Made by a program: the position numbers and the translations under genes. From Buttiauxella agrestis ATCC 33320 (lineage in GTDB: Bacteria > Pseudomonadota > Gammaproteobacteria > Enterobacterales > Enterobacteriaceae), in contig JALKFA010000001.1 in assembly GCA_024169445.1 (NCBI GenBank), forward strand, positions 1-64,000: a stretch of DNA of 64,000 nucleotides, in the 5' to 3' direction. Shown here in pieces: positions 54,747 through 64,000 of the stretch (position 1 is the first letter of the stretch; the number at the start of each line of letters is the position of its first letter). The notes beneath the pieces were generated by a model. It searched no databases. It was given only the letters and a program-made list of their open reading frames with translations, and was not told the origin of the DNA.

Positions 54747-55847
54747 TTAACCGGTAAATACGCTGTTGGTAGTACCTGGTGCGTTTTTCAGTACCCAAAC
54801 GCGACCATAATGGTTGTACCAACCTGCTCGGTGACCGGCATCCGCGCCAATCCCCTGGTAGATATCAAAGTGCTGGCCTTTAATCGCGCCACCAACATCC
54901 AGTGCTACCATCACGCGTAATTCATATTGCCCGCTGAATTTACCGTTGTTATCCAGTAACGGGACTTCTGCCAGAATCGTGGTGCCTGCTGGAATGATCG
55001 AGCGGTCCGACGCGACAGAGGCGCGGCCAATTAACGGTACGGCACTCGCCCCTTTCACTGGCGCGAAGCTTGCAGGTTTAAAGAAGACAAAAGATGGGTT
55101 CTGCTCAAGCAGTTCCTGTACTTCGGCCTGGCTATGAGTTTCACCCCAGTGACGAATGGCTTGCATCGACATATCTTCTTTCTTTACTTCACCGCGGTCG
55201 ATAAGCACCTTACCGATACTGCGATAAGCGTGGCCATTCTTGCCTGAGTAACCAAAGAAGGTTAATGGCTGGCCATCGCCAAAATCGATATAGCCACTGC
55301 CCTGCACATCCATAATGAAGTTATCCATTAAGGAGTTGCTGTAAGCAATAATGTAGCTGTCGCTCAGGGCACCACTGTAGATTTCGGCACGGGAAGGTAA
55401 ACGTCCGCGTTTTGGTGGCATGCGGTAAATCGGATACTGGAACTCACCCTGACGGGTGTAACGCGCCTGCACGACTGGTGTGTAATAGCCGGTGAATTGC
55501 ACGTTGCCGTAGTTGTCGGCACCTTCCATCTGCCAGGCGTCAATCCCGTACTGGCTCAACTTACTAGTATCGCCACCGGCCTGCAGCCACTGCTGAACCG
55601 CGCCGTAAACATCGCTCTTGCTATTATAGAGGCGAGGAGAGGCAGAACGAATCTGGTTAACTTGCTCAGCAAAGTCGCCACCGTTAATGGGCGCCCCTAC
55701 CGCATCCGGGCGATTGACCAGGGAAAATGGCTGGGTGAACTTCCCGTCCTTATATTGCTGACCTTTATCTGTCGGTTTCGAGGAACAGCCAGCCAGAATG
55801 GCAACCATTACCCCAGTTACAATGTACTTCGTCCAACGTCCTATCAT
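54747..55847 (-). CDS. mltA: Membrane-bound lytic murein transglycosylase A
   Basis: MltA is an outer-membrane lipoprotein that cleaves peptidoglycan to 1,6-anhydromuropeptides. The 366-residue protein has a lipobox LAGC (cysteine near residue 20), the segment QFTGYYTPVVQARYTRQGEFQYPIYRMPP and the 3D domain with the catalytic aspartate in VALDVGGAIKGQHFDIYQG. GAGGAAGT sits just ahead of the chosen start MIGRWTKYIV; upstream starts are unsupported. Confidence 0.96.
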   Translation of the reverse strand: MIGRWTKYIVTGVMVAILAGCSSKPTDKGQQYKDGKFTQPFSLVNRPDAVGAPINGGDFAEQVNQIRSASPRLYNSKSDVYGAVQQWLQAGGDTSKLSQYGIDAWQMEGADNYGNVQFTGYYTPVVQARYTRQGEFQYPIYRMPPKRGRLPSRAEIYSGALSDSYIIAYSNSLMDNFIMDVQGSGYIDFGDGQPLTFFGYSGKNGHAYRSIGKVLIDRGEVKKEDMSMQAIRHWGETHSQAEVQELLEQNPSFVFFKPASFAPVKGASAVPLIGRASVASDRSIIPAGTTILAEVPLLDNNGKFSGQYELRVMVALDVGGAIKGQHFDIYQGIGADAGHRAGWYNHYGRVWVLKNAPGTTNSVFTG

Positions 55848-56014
55848 TACTTCCTCGCCCTGTTTATGCCGCATTACGCCACGGGAAGATAGCAAACACG
55901 CCGCAAGATTTAAACGAGTTGCGCCTCGCACAGCCCAGATGTGTTCGTTATTTGTACTTAAATTAAATTATTATCAGTTAGATGAGACAAATCGGGTATT
56001 TTTTAAAAAAAGGG

Positions 56015-56042
56015 TTGCATCAAAAGCCGAGCAGAGTATAGT
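56015..56042 (+). promoter_or_regulatory. Promoter of the initiator tRNA cluster
   Basis: A -35 TTGCAT (56015-56020) and a -10 TATAGT (56037-56042) are separated by 16 bp, followed by a GC-rich discriminator. The first tRNA begins 13 bases later. Confidence 0.8.
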
Positions 56043-56055
56043 GCGCTTCCACGGA

Positions 56056-56132
<77 letters not shown>

Positions 56133-56194
56133 ATTAAAAAGTCGCTGAGTTTAGCGCGGTGGTGAAAACCATTAGCAGTAAATAGTTATACGGA

Positions 56195-56271
<77 letters not shown>

Positions 56272-56333
56272 ACTAAGACGCTGAAGTTTAGCGCAATGAT
56301 GAAAATCATTTGGGTACTAAAGAAGTTTACGGA

Positions 56334-56410
<77 letters not shown>

Positions 56411-56416
56411 ACATTT

Positions 56417-56440
56417 AAACACCTTAACGGGTGTTTTTTT
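56417..56440 (+). terminator. Terminator of the tRNA cluster
   Basis: The stem AACACC/GGTGTT is followed by a run of T residues directly after the third tRNA. Confidence 0.85.
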
Positions 56441-56466
56441 GTATCTGAAATCCGGGTGATTTGATG

Positions 56467-56519
56467 TCCACCCTACGAAATGCAGTTGTAGGTCGGATAA
56501 GCGCAAGCGTCATCCGACA
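56467..56519. repeat. REP-like palindrome downstream of amiC (family A)
   Basis: TCCACCCTACGAAATGCA is followed by GTAGGTCGGATAAGCGC and GCGTCATCCGAC, the same motif as at 13138-13217. It lies between the tRNA terminator and the amiC stop. Confidence 0.75.
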
Positions 56520-56530
56520 ATAAATTGGCT

Positions 56531-57787
56531 CTATCCACGCCGTGCTAATCGCGAACTATCCGCAAAGTACGCCCTAATCCCTGCCAGAATTGACTCCGCA
56601 ACTTCCTGCTGGAAAGTTGCAGTACGCAGTTTGCGCTCTTCCTCAACGTTACTCAGAAATGCGGTTTCCACCAGAATCGATGGAATATCCGGTGCTTTCA
56701 GCACGGCAAAGCCAGCCTGATCAACACTGTTTTTATGCAGCTTGTTCACTCGACCCAATCGGGTTAGAACTTCTTTGCCGAATTTAAGGCTATCGTTGAT
56801 GGTCAACGACTGCACCATATCGAACATCGTGTGGTCGAGATACCTGTCACCACTCTTACTCACCCCACCGATCAAGTCGGCAGCGTTCTGTGTTTGAGCA
56901 AGGAATTTTGCCGCAGTACTGGTGGCACCTTTGGTTGAAAGTGCAAAGACCGAGGAGCCGCGTGCCGCGCCTGAAGTAAACGCATCCGCATGAATAGAAA
57001 CAAATAAATCAGCACGTTGCTTCTGCGCTTTCGCCACCCTGACTTTTAACGGGATAAACACATCCTCGTTACGCGTCATATAGGCTTTCATGTTCGCTTC
57101 TTTATCAATAAGCGCTTTCAGGCGACGAGCGATTTGCAGCACAATATCTTTTTCGCGCGTCTTATTTGGCCCGATGGCACCGGGATCTTCCCCGCCGTGC
57201 CCAGGATCGAGCATGATCACAATTGGCCTGTCGCGCCCGGCTTTACCCGGCTTCGGCCCTTGTTCAGGTGACGGTGGCGCATCTTTGTCCAGTTTGCCGT
57301 TGTTGTAATCTTCCAGCAGGGCTAACAGCGGATCTTGCTCGCTGTTCATATTGGCCGGATAGAGATCCATCACCAGGCGTTCTTTAAATTCTGCTACCGG
57401 TGCCAGGGCGAAAAGATGCGGCGTGACGTTCTGCTTGAGCTCAAAAACCATGCGCACAGTTTGCGGATCAAACTGCCCGACACGCGCTGATTTGATAAAA
57501 GGATCGTCGCCACGAATTTGGCCGCCAATACCTTTCAATACTGAATTTAAATTCACACCTTCAATGTCCACCACCACCCGATCGGGGTTGCTCAGTGCGA
57601 ACTGCTTATACTTAAGCTCTTTGTTCGATTCCAGTGTGACACGAGTGTAAGACGATGCCGGCCAGACACGCACCGCCACGACCAGGCTCGAGGCTGCAAA
57701 GCCAACCTGGCTGACACTCAGTAGCCACATAGCGCCTGCGCCCTGCAATAAGCGGCGACGACTAATTAAAGAACGGGAATCAGACAT
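56531..57787 (-). CDS. amiC: N-acetylmuramoyl-L-alanine amidase AmiC
   Basis: AmiC is a periplasmic zinc amidase that splits septal peptidoglycan and is activated by NlpD. The 418-residue protein starts [15 protein letters not shown] with a twin-arginine signal peptide (about residues 1-31), then an AMIN domain (about 40-130) and a zinc amidase domain with [11 protein letters not shown] and SIHADAF. AGGAG ahead of the ATG fixes the start and excludes a 30-residue extension. Confidence 0.97.
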   Translation of the reverse strand: MSDSRSLISRRRLLQGAGAMWLLSVSQVGFAASSLVVAVRVWPASSYTRVTLESNKELKYKQFALSNPDRVVVDIEGVNLNSVLKGIGGQIRGDDPFIKSARVGQFDPQTVRMVFELKQNVTPHLFALAPVAEFKERLVMDLYPANMNSEQDPLLALLEDYNNGKLDKDAPPSPEQGPKPGKAGRDRPIVIMLDPGHGGEDPGAIGPNKTREKDIVLQIARRLKALIDKEANMKAYMTRNEDVFIPLKVRVAKAQKQRADLFVSIHADAFTSGAARGSSVFALSTKGATSTAAKFLAQTQNAADLIGGVSKSGDRYLDHTMFDMVQSLTINDSLKFGKEVLTRLGRVNKLHKNSVDQAGFAVLKAPDIPSILVETAFLSNVEEERKLRTATFQQEVAESILAGIRAYFADSSRLARRG

Positions 57788-57971
57788 AGCTCTCCTGAGC
57801 GGTGTTTTTCCGTGAACCAAATAACGACATTTATTTTTTGAGCCGAAAACTTTAGCGAAACATCCCCATACTGTCACTCATAAAAGGGTAAACATTCGCA
57901 ATCAAGCCCCTGACAAGCCAGATGCAGAAATTTCTGCTTTGCGGTAAATCCTGCTTGCACCTGAAGCAATA

Positions 57972-58010
57972 AAAGAATAAAAATACAGAAATTACGAATA
58001 ATCATGCAAT
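57972..58010 (+). promoter_or_regulatory. Tandem ARG boxes upstream of argA
   Basis: Two 18-bp ArgR-type boxes, AAAGAATAAAAATACAGA (57972-57989) and TACGAATAATCATGCAAT (57993-58010), are separated by three bases, the standard spacing for an ArgR hexamer. They precede the argA start by about 12 bases. The second is the weaker match. Confidence 0.75.
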
Positions 58011-58021
58011 GAGGGCTTGCC

Positions 58022-59353
58022 GTGGTGAAGGAACGTAGAACCGAACTGGTACAGGGATTCCGCCATTCTGTTCCCTATATAAATGCCCATCGGGGAAAAA
58101 CGTTTGTCATTATGCTTGGCGGCGAAGCCATTGAACACGAGAACTTTTCCAGTATCGTCAATGATATTGGGCTGTTACACAGCCTGGGAATTCGTCTGGT
58201 GGTGGTGTATGGCGCGCGCCCGCAAATAGATGCCAATCTGGCTTCGCATAATCATGAACCTATCTATCACAAACATACGCGTGTCACTGATGCAAAAACC
58301 CTTGAGCTGGTAAAACAGGCAGCAGGATTATTGCAACTGGATATCACAGCACGTTTGTCCATGAGCCTTGGCAACACACCGTTGCAAGGGGCGCATATCA
58401 ACGTCGTCAGCGGCAACTTTATTATCGCGCAACCGTTGGGCGTGGATGATGGCGTGGATTATTGCCACAGTGGTCGTGTTCGTCGTATCGACGAAGAAGC
58501 CATTCACCGTCAGCTTGATAACGGCGCAATCGTACTAATGGGCCCGGTCGCGGTTTCCGTCACGGGCGAAAGCTTCAACCTCACTTCAGAAGAGATTGCC
58601 ACGCAACTGGCGGTCAAACTGAAAGCCGAAAAAATGATTGGCTTCTGCTCTTCTCAGGGCGTTATCGATGACAACGGCAATATCGTTTCAGAACTGTTCC
58701 CCAACGATGCACAAAAACGCATTGAAGAGCTTGAAGTAGCCGGGGACTATCACTCTGGCACCGTGCGTTTTCTGCGTGGTGCAGTGAAAGCCTGTCGCAG
58801 CGGCGTGCGTCGCAGTCATTTAATCAGCTATCAAGAAGATGGTGCGCTGTTGCAGGAACTGTTCTCCCGCGATGGCATTGGTACGCAGATTGTGATGGAG
58901 AGTGCGGAGCAAATTCGTCGTGCCACCATCAACGATATCGGCGGTATTCTGGAGCTGATTCGTCCGCTGGAACAGCAAGGGATTCTGGTGCGCCGCTCGC
59001 GTGAGCAACTGGAAATGGAGATCGACAAGTTCACCATTATTCAGCGCGACAACCTGACCATCGCTTGTGCTGCACTCTATCCGTTCCAGGAAGAGGGCAT
59101 TGGTGAAATGGCCTGCGTTGCAGTTCATCCTGATTATCGCAGTTCATCACGCGGTGAAGTTTTGTTGCAGCGTATTGCTACGCAAGCCCGTCAAATGGGG
59201 CTGAGCAAACTGTTCGTGCTGACAACCCGGAGCATTCACTGGTTCCAGGAACGGGGCTTTATGCCGGTTGATGTTGAACTGCTGCCAGAAAGCAAAAAAG
59301 AGATGTACAACTACCAGCGCCGCTCGAAAGTGTTGATGGCTGATTTAGCTTAG
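58022..59353 (+). CDS. argA: N-acetylglutamate synthase
   Basis: ArgA acetylates glutamate from acetyl-CoA, the first step of arginine synthesis, and is inhibited by arginine. The 443-residue protein starts at GTG, as in E. coli. It has an N-terminal kinase-like arginine-binding domain (about 15-280) and a C-terminal GNAT domain (about 295-443) with [19 protein letters not shown]. Two ARG boxes lie just upstream. Confidence 0.97.
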   Translation: MVKERRTELVQGFRHSVPYINAHRGKTFVIMLGGEAIEHENFSSIVNDIGLLHSLGIRLVVVYGARPQIDANLASHNHEPIYHKHTRVTDAKTLELVKQAAGLLQLDITARLSMSLGNTPLQGAHINVVSGNFIIAQPLGVDDGVDYCHSGRVRRIDEEAIHRQLDNGAIVLMGPVAVSVTGESFNLTSEEIATQLAVKLKAEKMIGFCSSQGVIDDNGNIVSELFPNDAQKRIEELEVAGDYHSGTVRFLRGAVKACRSGVRRSHLISYQEDGALLQELFSRDGIGTQIVMESAEQIRRATINDIGGILELIRPLEQQGILVRRSREQLEMEIDKFTIIQRDNLTIACAALYPFQEEGIGEMACVAVHPDYRSSSRGEVLLQRIATQARQMGLSKLFVLTTRSIHWFQERGFMPVDVELLPESKKEMYNYQRRSKVLMADLA

Positions 59354-59447
59354 GTTGATGACAAACCTTATTCTTTCGCAAAGCGAACATATATCACCAA
59401 ATAAAAAACAAGGAAAATCAATTTATTGATTTTCGGCTAATAACCAC

Positions 59448-59479
59448 AAAGAAGGAAAAACCACGTTTTTTCCTTCTTT
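59448..59479. terminator. Bidirectional terminator between argA and recD
   Basis: The long stem AAAGAAGGAAAAA/TTTTTTCCTTCTTT has A/T-rich ends in both directions and lies between the convergent argA and recD. Confidence 0.85.
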
Positions 59480-59508
59480 GTCAGCACCCTAAGCTAGCCC
59501 TGAAAAGG

Positions 59509-61344
59509 CTAGCTAAAACTTTCCATCAATCCACTACGACGTTCCGTCTTCGTTACAATCGCTTTTTCTAACACCCGATCATCGGCGTACAAAGACAATT
59601 GATTGCGAGCACGAGTGATTGCGGTGTAGACCAGCTCACGCGTCACCACTGCGGTGTATTGATTTGGCAAAACCAGTGCGGCGTGCTCGAATTCCGACCC
59701 TTGAGATTTATGCACCGTCATGGCGAATGCGGTTTCATGGCCAGGCAGACGGCTCGGCTGCACAGATTTGATGTTGCCATCCGGCATCGGGAACCAGACG
59801 CGCAGCCCCTCCCCCATGTCCAGAGCAATACCAATATCGCCGTTGAATAACCCCAACGAACTGTCGTTACGGGAAATCATAATTGGCCTGCCGTTATACC
59901 AGCGCGATACCGTCGGGTTTGGCCGCTCAATCAATCGTTTTTGAATCAGTGCCAGTTCGATACGGTTATTCAGGCCACTAACGCCAAACGGCCCCTCCCG
60001 CAACGCACACAGCAACTGATAACGGCCAAAGGCGTCAAGAATCACCGCGGGATCTACATGGCTACGCATCAACTCAAGATAGGGCCGATAACCTTCCACC
60101 GTGTCGGCAATCATCCGCGCATAATCTTCAGTCTCACGGAGCGGCTGTTTCGAAATATCACCAAAACCTTTTGAGAAGACCTCTCTGGCCTGCTTCACAT
60201 CGCTGGCGTTAACGGCAAACGCCAGTTGCCCAATGCCGGACTTGCTATCAAAGCGGTAGCTTTTTTGCAGCAAACAAAGCCCATCCCGCAATACGCTCGC
60301 CTGGCTGCCCTCACCCGCAGGCAGTGAATAGCCCGTCAGGTGGCTTAACTCAGCGGCTCTCTCCGGTGAATATCCGCGCGTGACGAAGTGGCATATATCT
60401 CCAAGCACCGCACCCGCTTCTACTGAAGCCAGTTGGTCACGGTCGCCGAGGAAAATCACGCGCGCATGGGCAGGCATTGCGTTGATCAATTTCGCCATCA
60501 TCGGCAAGTCGACCATCGAAGCTTCATCAACCACCAGCACATCAAGATGCAGAGGATTCCCGGCATGGTAACGCAAGCGTTGGCTGTTGGGTTGCGCTCC
60601 CAGTAAGCGGTGCAACGTACAGGCGTCGTTCGGTAATGCCGCTTTCTGCGCGTCATCCAGCGGTAAGCGGCGCAAAGCCGAACCCAGCGATTCCGTCAGC
60701 CGTGCCGCAGCTTTCCCGGTGGGTGCCGCAAGTTGGATACGCAAAGGTTTGTCATCCGAAAGCTGCACCAGGGCGGCGAGCAATTTGGCAACTGTAGTGG
60801 TTTTGCCGGTTCCCGGCCCACCAGAAATCACAGAAATGCGCCGCGTCAGGGCGACAGCTGCCGCCACCTTTTGCCAGTCGATATCAGCCATCGGTTCAAA
60901 CAGTTGATTCAGAACGTGGATGACCTGTGTTCCGTCGAGAGTAATAGCACGATTTTCCTCACCAAAAAACCGTGCTACCGACACTTCGTTTTGCCACATC
61001 CGATTGAGGTACAGCCGCTCACCAATCAGCTTCAGCGGCGTAGCACCTTCATGCTCACTCACTGCTTCAGAAGCAAGCAGCGCCTCGCGCCAGCCGGACT
61101 TTAGTGCAGCCAGGGAAAACAGTTGCTCTGCAAAATCGGGTTGTCGCCCGGCAAAACAGAACTCGGGCGTTAAACGAGAAAGAGGAATGCAGACATGACC
61201 TTCACCGGCATCATGGCTGACTAACGCGGCGGCCAGCATCACGGCGGGTTGCTCGTCACCGGCAATTATCATGGCAAACTGCGCATCGAGTGCGCGCAAC
61301 AGCTTTTGCTCGACAGCCTGCTGTAACAGCTCAGACATTTTCAT
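59509..61344 (-). CDS. recD: RecBCD enzyme subunit RecD
   Basis: RecD is the fast 5'-3' helicase of the RecBCD repair nuclease and is needed for its full nuclease activity. The 611-residue protein (E. coli 608) is an SF1 helicase with Walker [10 protein letters not shown] at 175-183, motif II DEASM, motif [15 protein letters not shown] and the C-terminal [12 protein letters not shown] and VYTAITRAR. Its start overlaps the recB stop (ATGA). Confidence 0.97.
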   Translation of the reverse strand: MKMSELLQQAVEQKLLRALDAQFAMIIAGDEQPAVMLAAALVSHDAGEGHVCIPLSRLTPEFCFAGRQPDFAEQLFSLAALKSGWREALLASEAVSEHEGATPLKLIGERLYLNRMWQNEVSVARFFGEENRAITLDGTQVIHVLNQLFEPMADIDWQKVAAAVALTRRISVISGGPGTGKTTTVAKLLAALVQLSDDKPLRIQLAAPTGKAAARLTESLGSALRRLPLDDAQKAALPNDACTLHRLLGAQPNSQRLRYHAGNPLHLDVLVVDEASMVDLPMMAKLINAMPAHARVIFLGDRDQLASVEAGAVLGDICHFVTRGYSPERAAELSHLTGYSLPAGEGSQASVLRDGLCLLQKSYRFDSKSGIGQLAFAVNASDVKQAREVFSKGFGDISKQPLRETEDYARMIADTVEGYRPYLELMRSHVDPAVILDAFGRYQLLCALREGPFGVSGLNNRIELALIQKRLIERPNPTVSRWYNGRPIMISRNDSSLGLFNGDIGIALDMGEGLRVWFPMPDGNIKSVQPSRLPGHETAFAMTVHKSQGSEFEHAALVLPNQYTAVVTRELVYTAITRARNQLSLYADDRVLEKAIVTKTERRSGLMESFS

Positions 61345-64000
61345 GGCGTCACCTCGTCCGTTTGTGCCGCGACATCCGTTTTCATTGCAAAGAGTGCGTC
61401 CATTTTCACAATCAATTGTTCATCAGGGCGCGTGGCAAAAATCCCCTGCGACGAGCCGTGGCTTTCAACACCGCGCAAGAAAAGATAAATGACTCCCCCG
61501 AAATGAGTCTGGTAGTCATAATCAGCAATGCGGTGGCGCAAATAACGGTGCAGCGCCAGGGTATACAACTGATATTGCAGATCATAGCGATGAGATTGCA
61601 TTGCCGAAGCCATAGCTTCCTGAGTGTAAGCACTGCTGTCTTCGCCTAACCAGTTCGATTTATAATCCAGCAGGTAATAGCGCCCTTGCCAGCGGAACAC
61701 CAGGTCGATAAACCCTTTCAGCATGCCACGCACTTGCCTGAAGTTTAACGGTGGGCAACCTGACGATAACGGATCATATTCACGCACCAGGGTATCCAGT
61801 TGCGTAGCCTGTAAATCACTCTCAATCGGCAGATAAAATTCCAGTTCGACCTGTTTCTCTCGTGGCGCTAATTGGTTGAGAGACACGCCCGTTTCATTCA
61901 ACGGAGCCTGTAAAATTGTGCTTAACCAGTCGGTTAACACCGGCTGCCACTTCTCGCCAAAACCTTGTTCGTCTAACTGCTTAGCCATCCACGTTTCATC
62001 AAGTGGCTGAGTAAAATCAATGCCTTCGAATAAGCTATGCAGGAATGTGCCAGGTCCGGCCCCGCGAGGGAAGGTGTGCGGAGTGAGTAATGACTCACTT
62101 TGTACCGGCGCAGCCCCTGCAGCATCGACATCCAGGCGTGGCAATAAATCCTGTGCCAGGCTGCTGCCATGCTGTTGCAAACCGGAATAACTGGTCACAC
62201 GCCAGTTATCCGCCACCTGTCTTTTCATCATTCGGGCGCTAAGTTGCGGAAGTTCAGCACTCACGGGTTGCCATGGCGTGAAATCCTCAGACCTTGGTTC
62301 TTCAATGCTAATCGACTCGCTCGCCAGTTCCTGCAAACAAGCCTGAAGACCCGCAGCATCTTTCGCTTCACCTTTTTGCAGAAGATAACCTAATGCCCCA
62401 AGATGCAGGTCACTGGCTCCTTTTTTGGCGCGATTCCCTTTAAACAACGGGGCAACACCGAGACTGCAATGCCAGATAGAACGAGTCAGAGCCACATACA
62501 ACAGACGTAAATCTTCTGCCAGGCGCTCTTCTTCAGCGAGACTCAGGCTTTCAGCATCGTCGCTTAAATCCAGCAACGGCGCGAATGTAGAACGGTCGTG
62601 ATACAAACCGCTGTTCTGCGCACGATAGTTGGCGATAAACGGTAACCAGACCAGCGGGTATTCCAGCCCTTTCGATTTGTGAATAGTGACGACTTGTACC
62701 AAATGGCGGTCGCTTTCAAGACGTAATTGTTGGCTGAAGGCGTTGCTATCAGGTTCAGCAACTTGCTGCGCCAACCAACGGACCAGAGCATGTTCGCTGT
62801 CAGTCTGTGAGGCTTCTTCTTGTAGCAATTCGCTGATATGCAGAATATCGGTCAGACGGCGCTCGCCACCTGGTGTAGCCAGTAAATTTTCGGCAATTTG
62901 GCGGCGGGCGATGAGCGCACGTAACATGGGCATGACGCCCCGACGCAACCAAATGTGCCGATACTCTGAAAACTCCTCGACCAGTTGATCCCAGGCGTTT
63001 TCATCTTCGTTAAGCGCTTCAATCATGCGGGCATCAAGGCCAAACATGCTGGTCGCAACTGCACTGCGCAGCGCGGTTTCCATTTCTGGAGCCAGCACCG
63101 CCTGCAAAATCCACAAAATTTCACGCGCTTCCGGTGTTGCGAATACCGAGTCGCGGTTTGAAAGATAGACGGACGGAATGTTCAGGCTCGCCAGGGCTTC
63201 GCGCACAATAGACGCCTCGCCACGGCTTCGAACCAGAATAGTAATATCCGATGACCGTACCGGTCGCGATTCTTCCCCCTTCCACAGCAACGCTTCGCCG
63301 CGCTGCCCGGCGCTTAACCAGTCCCGTATCTGCTGCGCGCACTGCATCGCCATGGTTTGTTGGTAATCACTCACTCCGCAGCCATCGCCCGATTGCGCCC
63401 AGAACGACATCGCCGCCTGATTTTTACCTTTGAGGGTAAAACGCAGACCGCTATTTTTGGCTGCGGCTTTCACCGCTAAGAAAGGAATTTGCTGGAATAA
63501 GAAGGGATTATCCAGCTGCTGGAACAGGGTATTCACACTGCTTATCATCCCTGGAGATGAGCGCCAGTTGGTGTCGAGCGTGTAGTGGGCACTTACCTCA
63601 TGACGCGCTTTCATATAGGTAAAAATGTCCGCGCCACGGAATGCATATATCGCCTGTTTTGGGTCGCCAATAAGCAATAGCGCGGTGTCCGGCTGATTGA
63701 TATACAAACGCCTGAAGATGCGATATTGCTGCGGGTCAGTATCCTGGAATTCATCAATCATCGCCGCCGGGAAGCGCCCGCGAATAGCAGCAGCTAGCGC
63801 TTCACCACCGGGTTTATGCAAAGCTTCATCGAGGCGAGTCAGCATATCGTCGAATCCCAGCTCCCCTCGGCGGCGTTTTTCCTGCTGAACCGTATAACGG
63901 ATTTCCGCCATCGCGCGGGCAATGACTAAATCACGCAGCGTCAGCGGTTCGCCTAATAACGAGTTAATTGCTCTGAAAACCGGATGCTGTGGCGGCTGAC
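61341..64000 (-). CDS. recB: RecBCD enzyme subunit RecB (C-terminal part; 5' end outside window)
   Basis: RecB is the 3'-5' helicase and the only nuclease subunit of RecBCD. The gene continues past the right edge; about 885 codons are present against about 1180 in E. coli, so roughly 295 N-terminal residues are missing from view. The first Met at 63911 is internal: the frame is open upstream with [10 protein letters not shown]. Visible are motif II ([11 protein letters not shown]), [14 protein letters not shown], the [16 protein letters not shown] segment and the nuclease site GFIDLVF and [10 protein letters not shown] (E. coli D1067, D1080, K1082). Confidence 0.97.
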   Translation of the reverse strand, partial: QPPQHPVFRAINSLLGEPLTLRDLVIARAMAEIRYTVQQEKRRRGELGFDDMLTRLDEALHKPGGEALAAAIRGRFPAAMIDEFQDTDPQQYRIFRRLYINQPDTALLLIGDPKQAIYAFRGADIFTYMKARHEVSAHYTLDTNWRSSPGMISSVNTLFQQLDNPFLFQQIPFLAVKAAAKNSGLRFTLKGKNQAAMSFWAQSGDGCGVSDYQQTMAMQCAQQIRDWLSAGQRGEALLWKGEESRPVRSSDITILVRSRGEASIVREALASLNIPSVYLSNRDSVFATPEAREILWILQAVLAPEMETALRSAVATSMFGLDARMIEALNEDENAWDQLVEEFSEYRHIWLRRGVMPMLRALIARRQIAENLLATPGGERRLTDILHISELLQEEASQTDSEHALVRWLAQQVAEPDSNAFSQQLRLESDRHLVQVVTIHKSKGLEYPLVWLPFIANYRAQNSGLYHDRSTFAPLLDLSDDAESLSLAEEERLAEDLRLLYVALTRSIWHCSLGVAPLFKGNRAKKGASDLHLGALGYLLQKGEAKDAAGLQACLQELASESISIEEPRSEDFTPWQPVSAELPQLSARMMKRQVADNWRVTSYSGLQQHGSSLAQDLLPRLDVDAAGAAPVQSESLLTPHTFPRGAGPGTFLHSLFEGIDFTQPLDETWMAKQLDEQGFGEKWQPVLTDWLSTILQAPLNETGVSLNQLAPREKQVELEFYLPIESDLQATQLDTLVREYDPLSSGCPPLNFRQVRGMLKGFIDLVFRWQGRYYLLDYKSNWLGEDSSAYTQEAMASAMQSHRYDLQYQLYTLALHRYLRHRIADYDYQTHFGGVIYLFLRGVESHGSSQGIFATRPDEQLIVKMDALFAMKTDVAAQTDEVTP

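Overview
The window is a core-chromosome segment of an enteric bacterium (Enterobacteriaceae, roughly 50% G+C by eye). Gene order follows the E. coli truD-to-recB segment almost throughout, and most proteins match E. coli products nearly residue for residue from memory. I cannot name the genus from sequence alone; Buttiauxella or Kluyvera-like relatives would fit.

Layout, left to right. 1-523 is AT-rich, gene-poor DNA. Next, on the minus strand, come ftsB-ispD-ispF-truD, ygbE and cysDNC (sulfate activation). iap reads divergently from cysD. cysJIH (sulfite reduction) follows, then queD and queE (queuosine). An accessory block at 14-17.7 kb holds a nanE-type epimerase, a glucose-family PTS permease and an RpiR regulator, plus a peptidase remnant. 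adhP, eno, pyrG, mazG, relA and rlmD follow on the minus strand, with barA on plus. A D-glucarate operon (gudP-gudX-gudD-garK) precedes yqcC-truC-yqcA, the CsrB RNA, syd/queF, ppnN and sdaC-sdaB. A second accessory block (43.5-48 kb) carries a 726-bp non-coding mobile element, kduI and kdgT (divergent pectin/uronate genes) and an orphan aminotransferase. The right part holds xni, rlmM, ygdD, gcvA/gcvB, ygdI, csdA-csdE/tcdA, mltA, three initiator tRNAs, amiC, argA, recD and the C-terminal three quarters of recB.

Functional links: cysDNC plus cysJIH make sulfide from sulfate. BarA is the sensor kinase whose partner UvrY drives csrB, and two UvrY-type palindromes lie upstream of csrB here. The gud operon carries glucarate uptake, dehydration and glycerate phosphorylation. 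kduI and kdgT share an intergenic KdgR-type palindrome. The PTS-nanE pair predicts a dedicated N-acetylmannosamine route.

Most unusual points: a hairpin-rich, transposase-less IS4/IS50-ended element inserted in a REP-like array; loss of the usual truD-surE overlap at the left edge; a pseudogene scar next to a REP-like element; a 59-bp inverted-end repeat present twice; and three tandem initiator tRNAs sharing a compensated T-stem pair. There is no CRISPR-Cas system between iap and cysH, where E. coli carries one.
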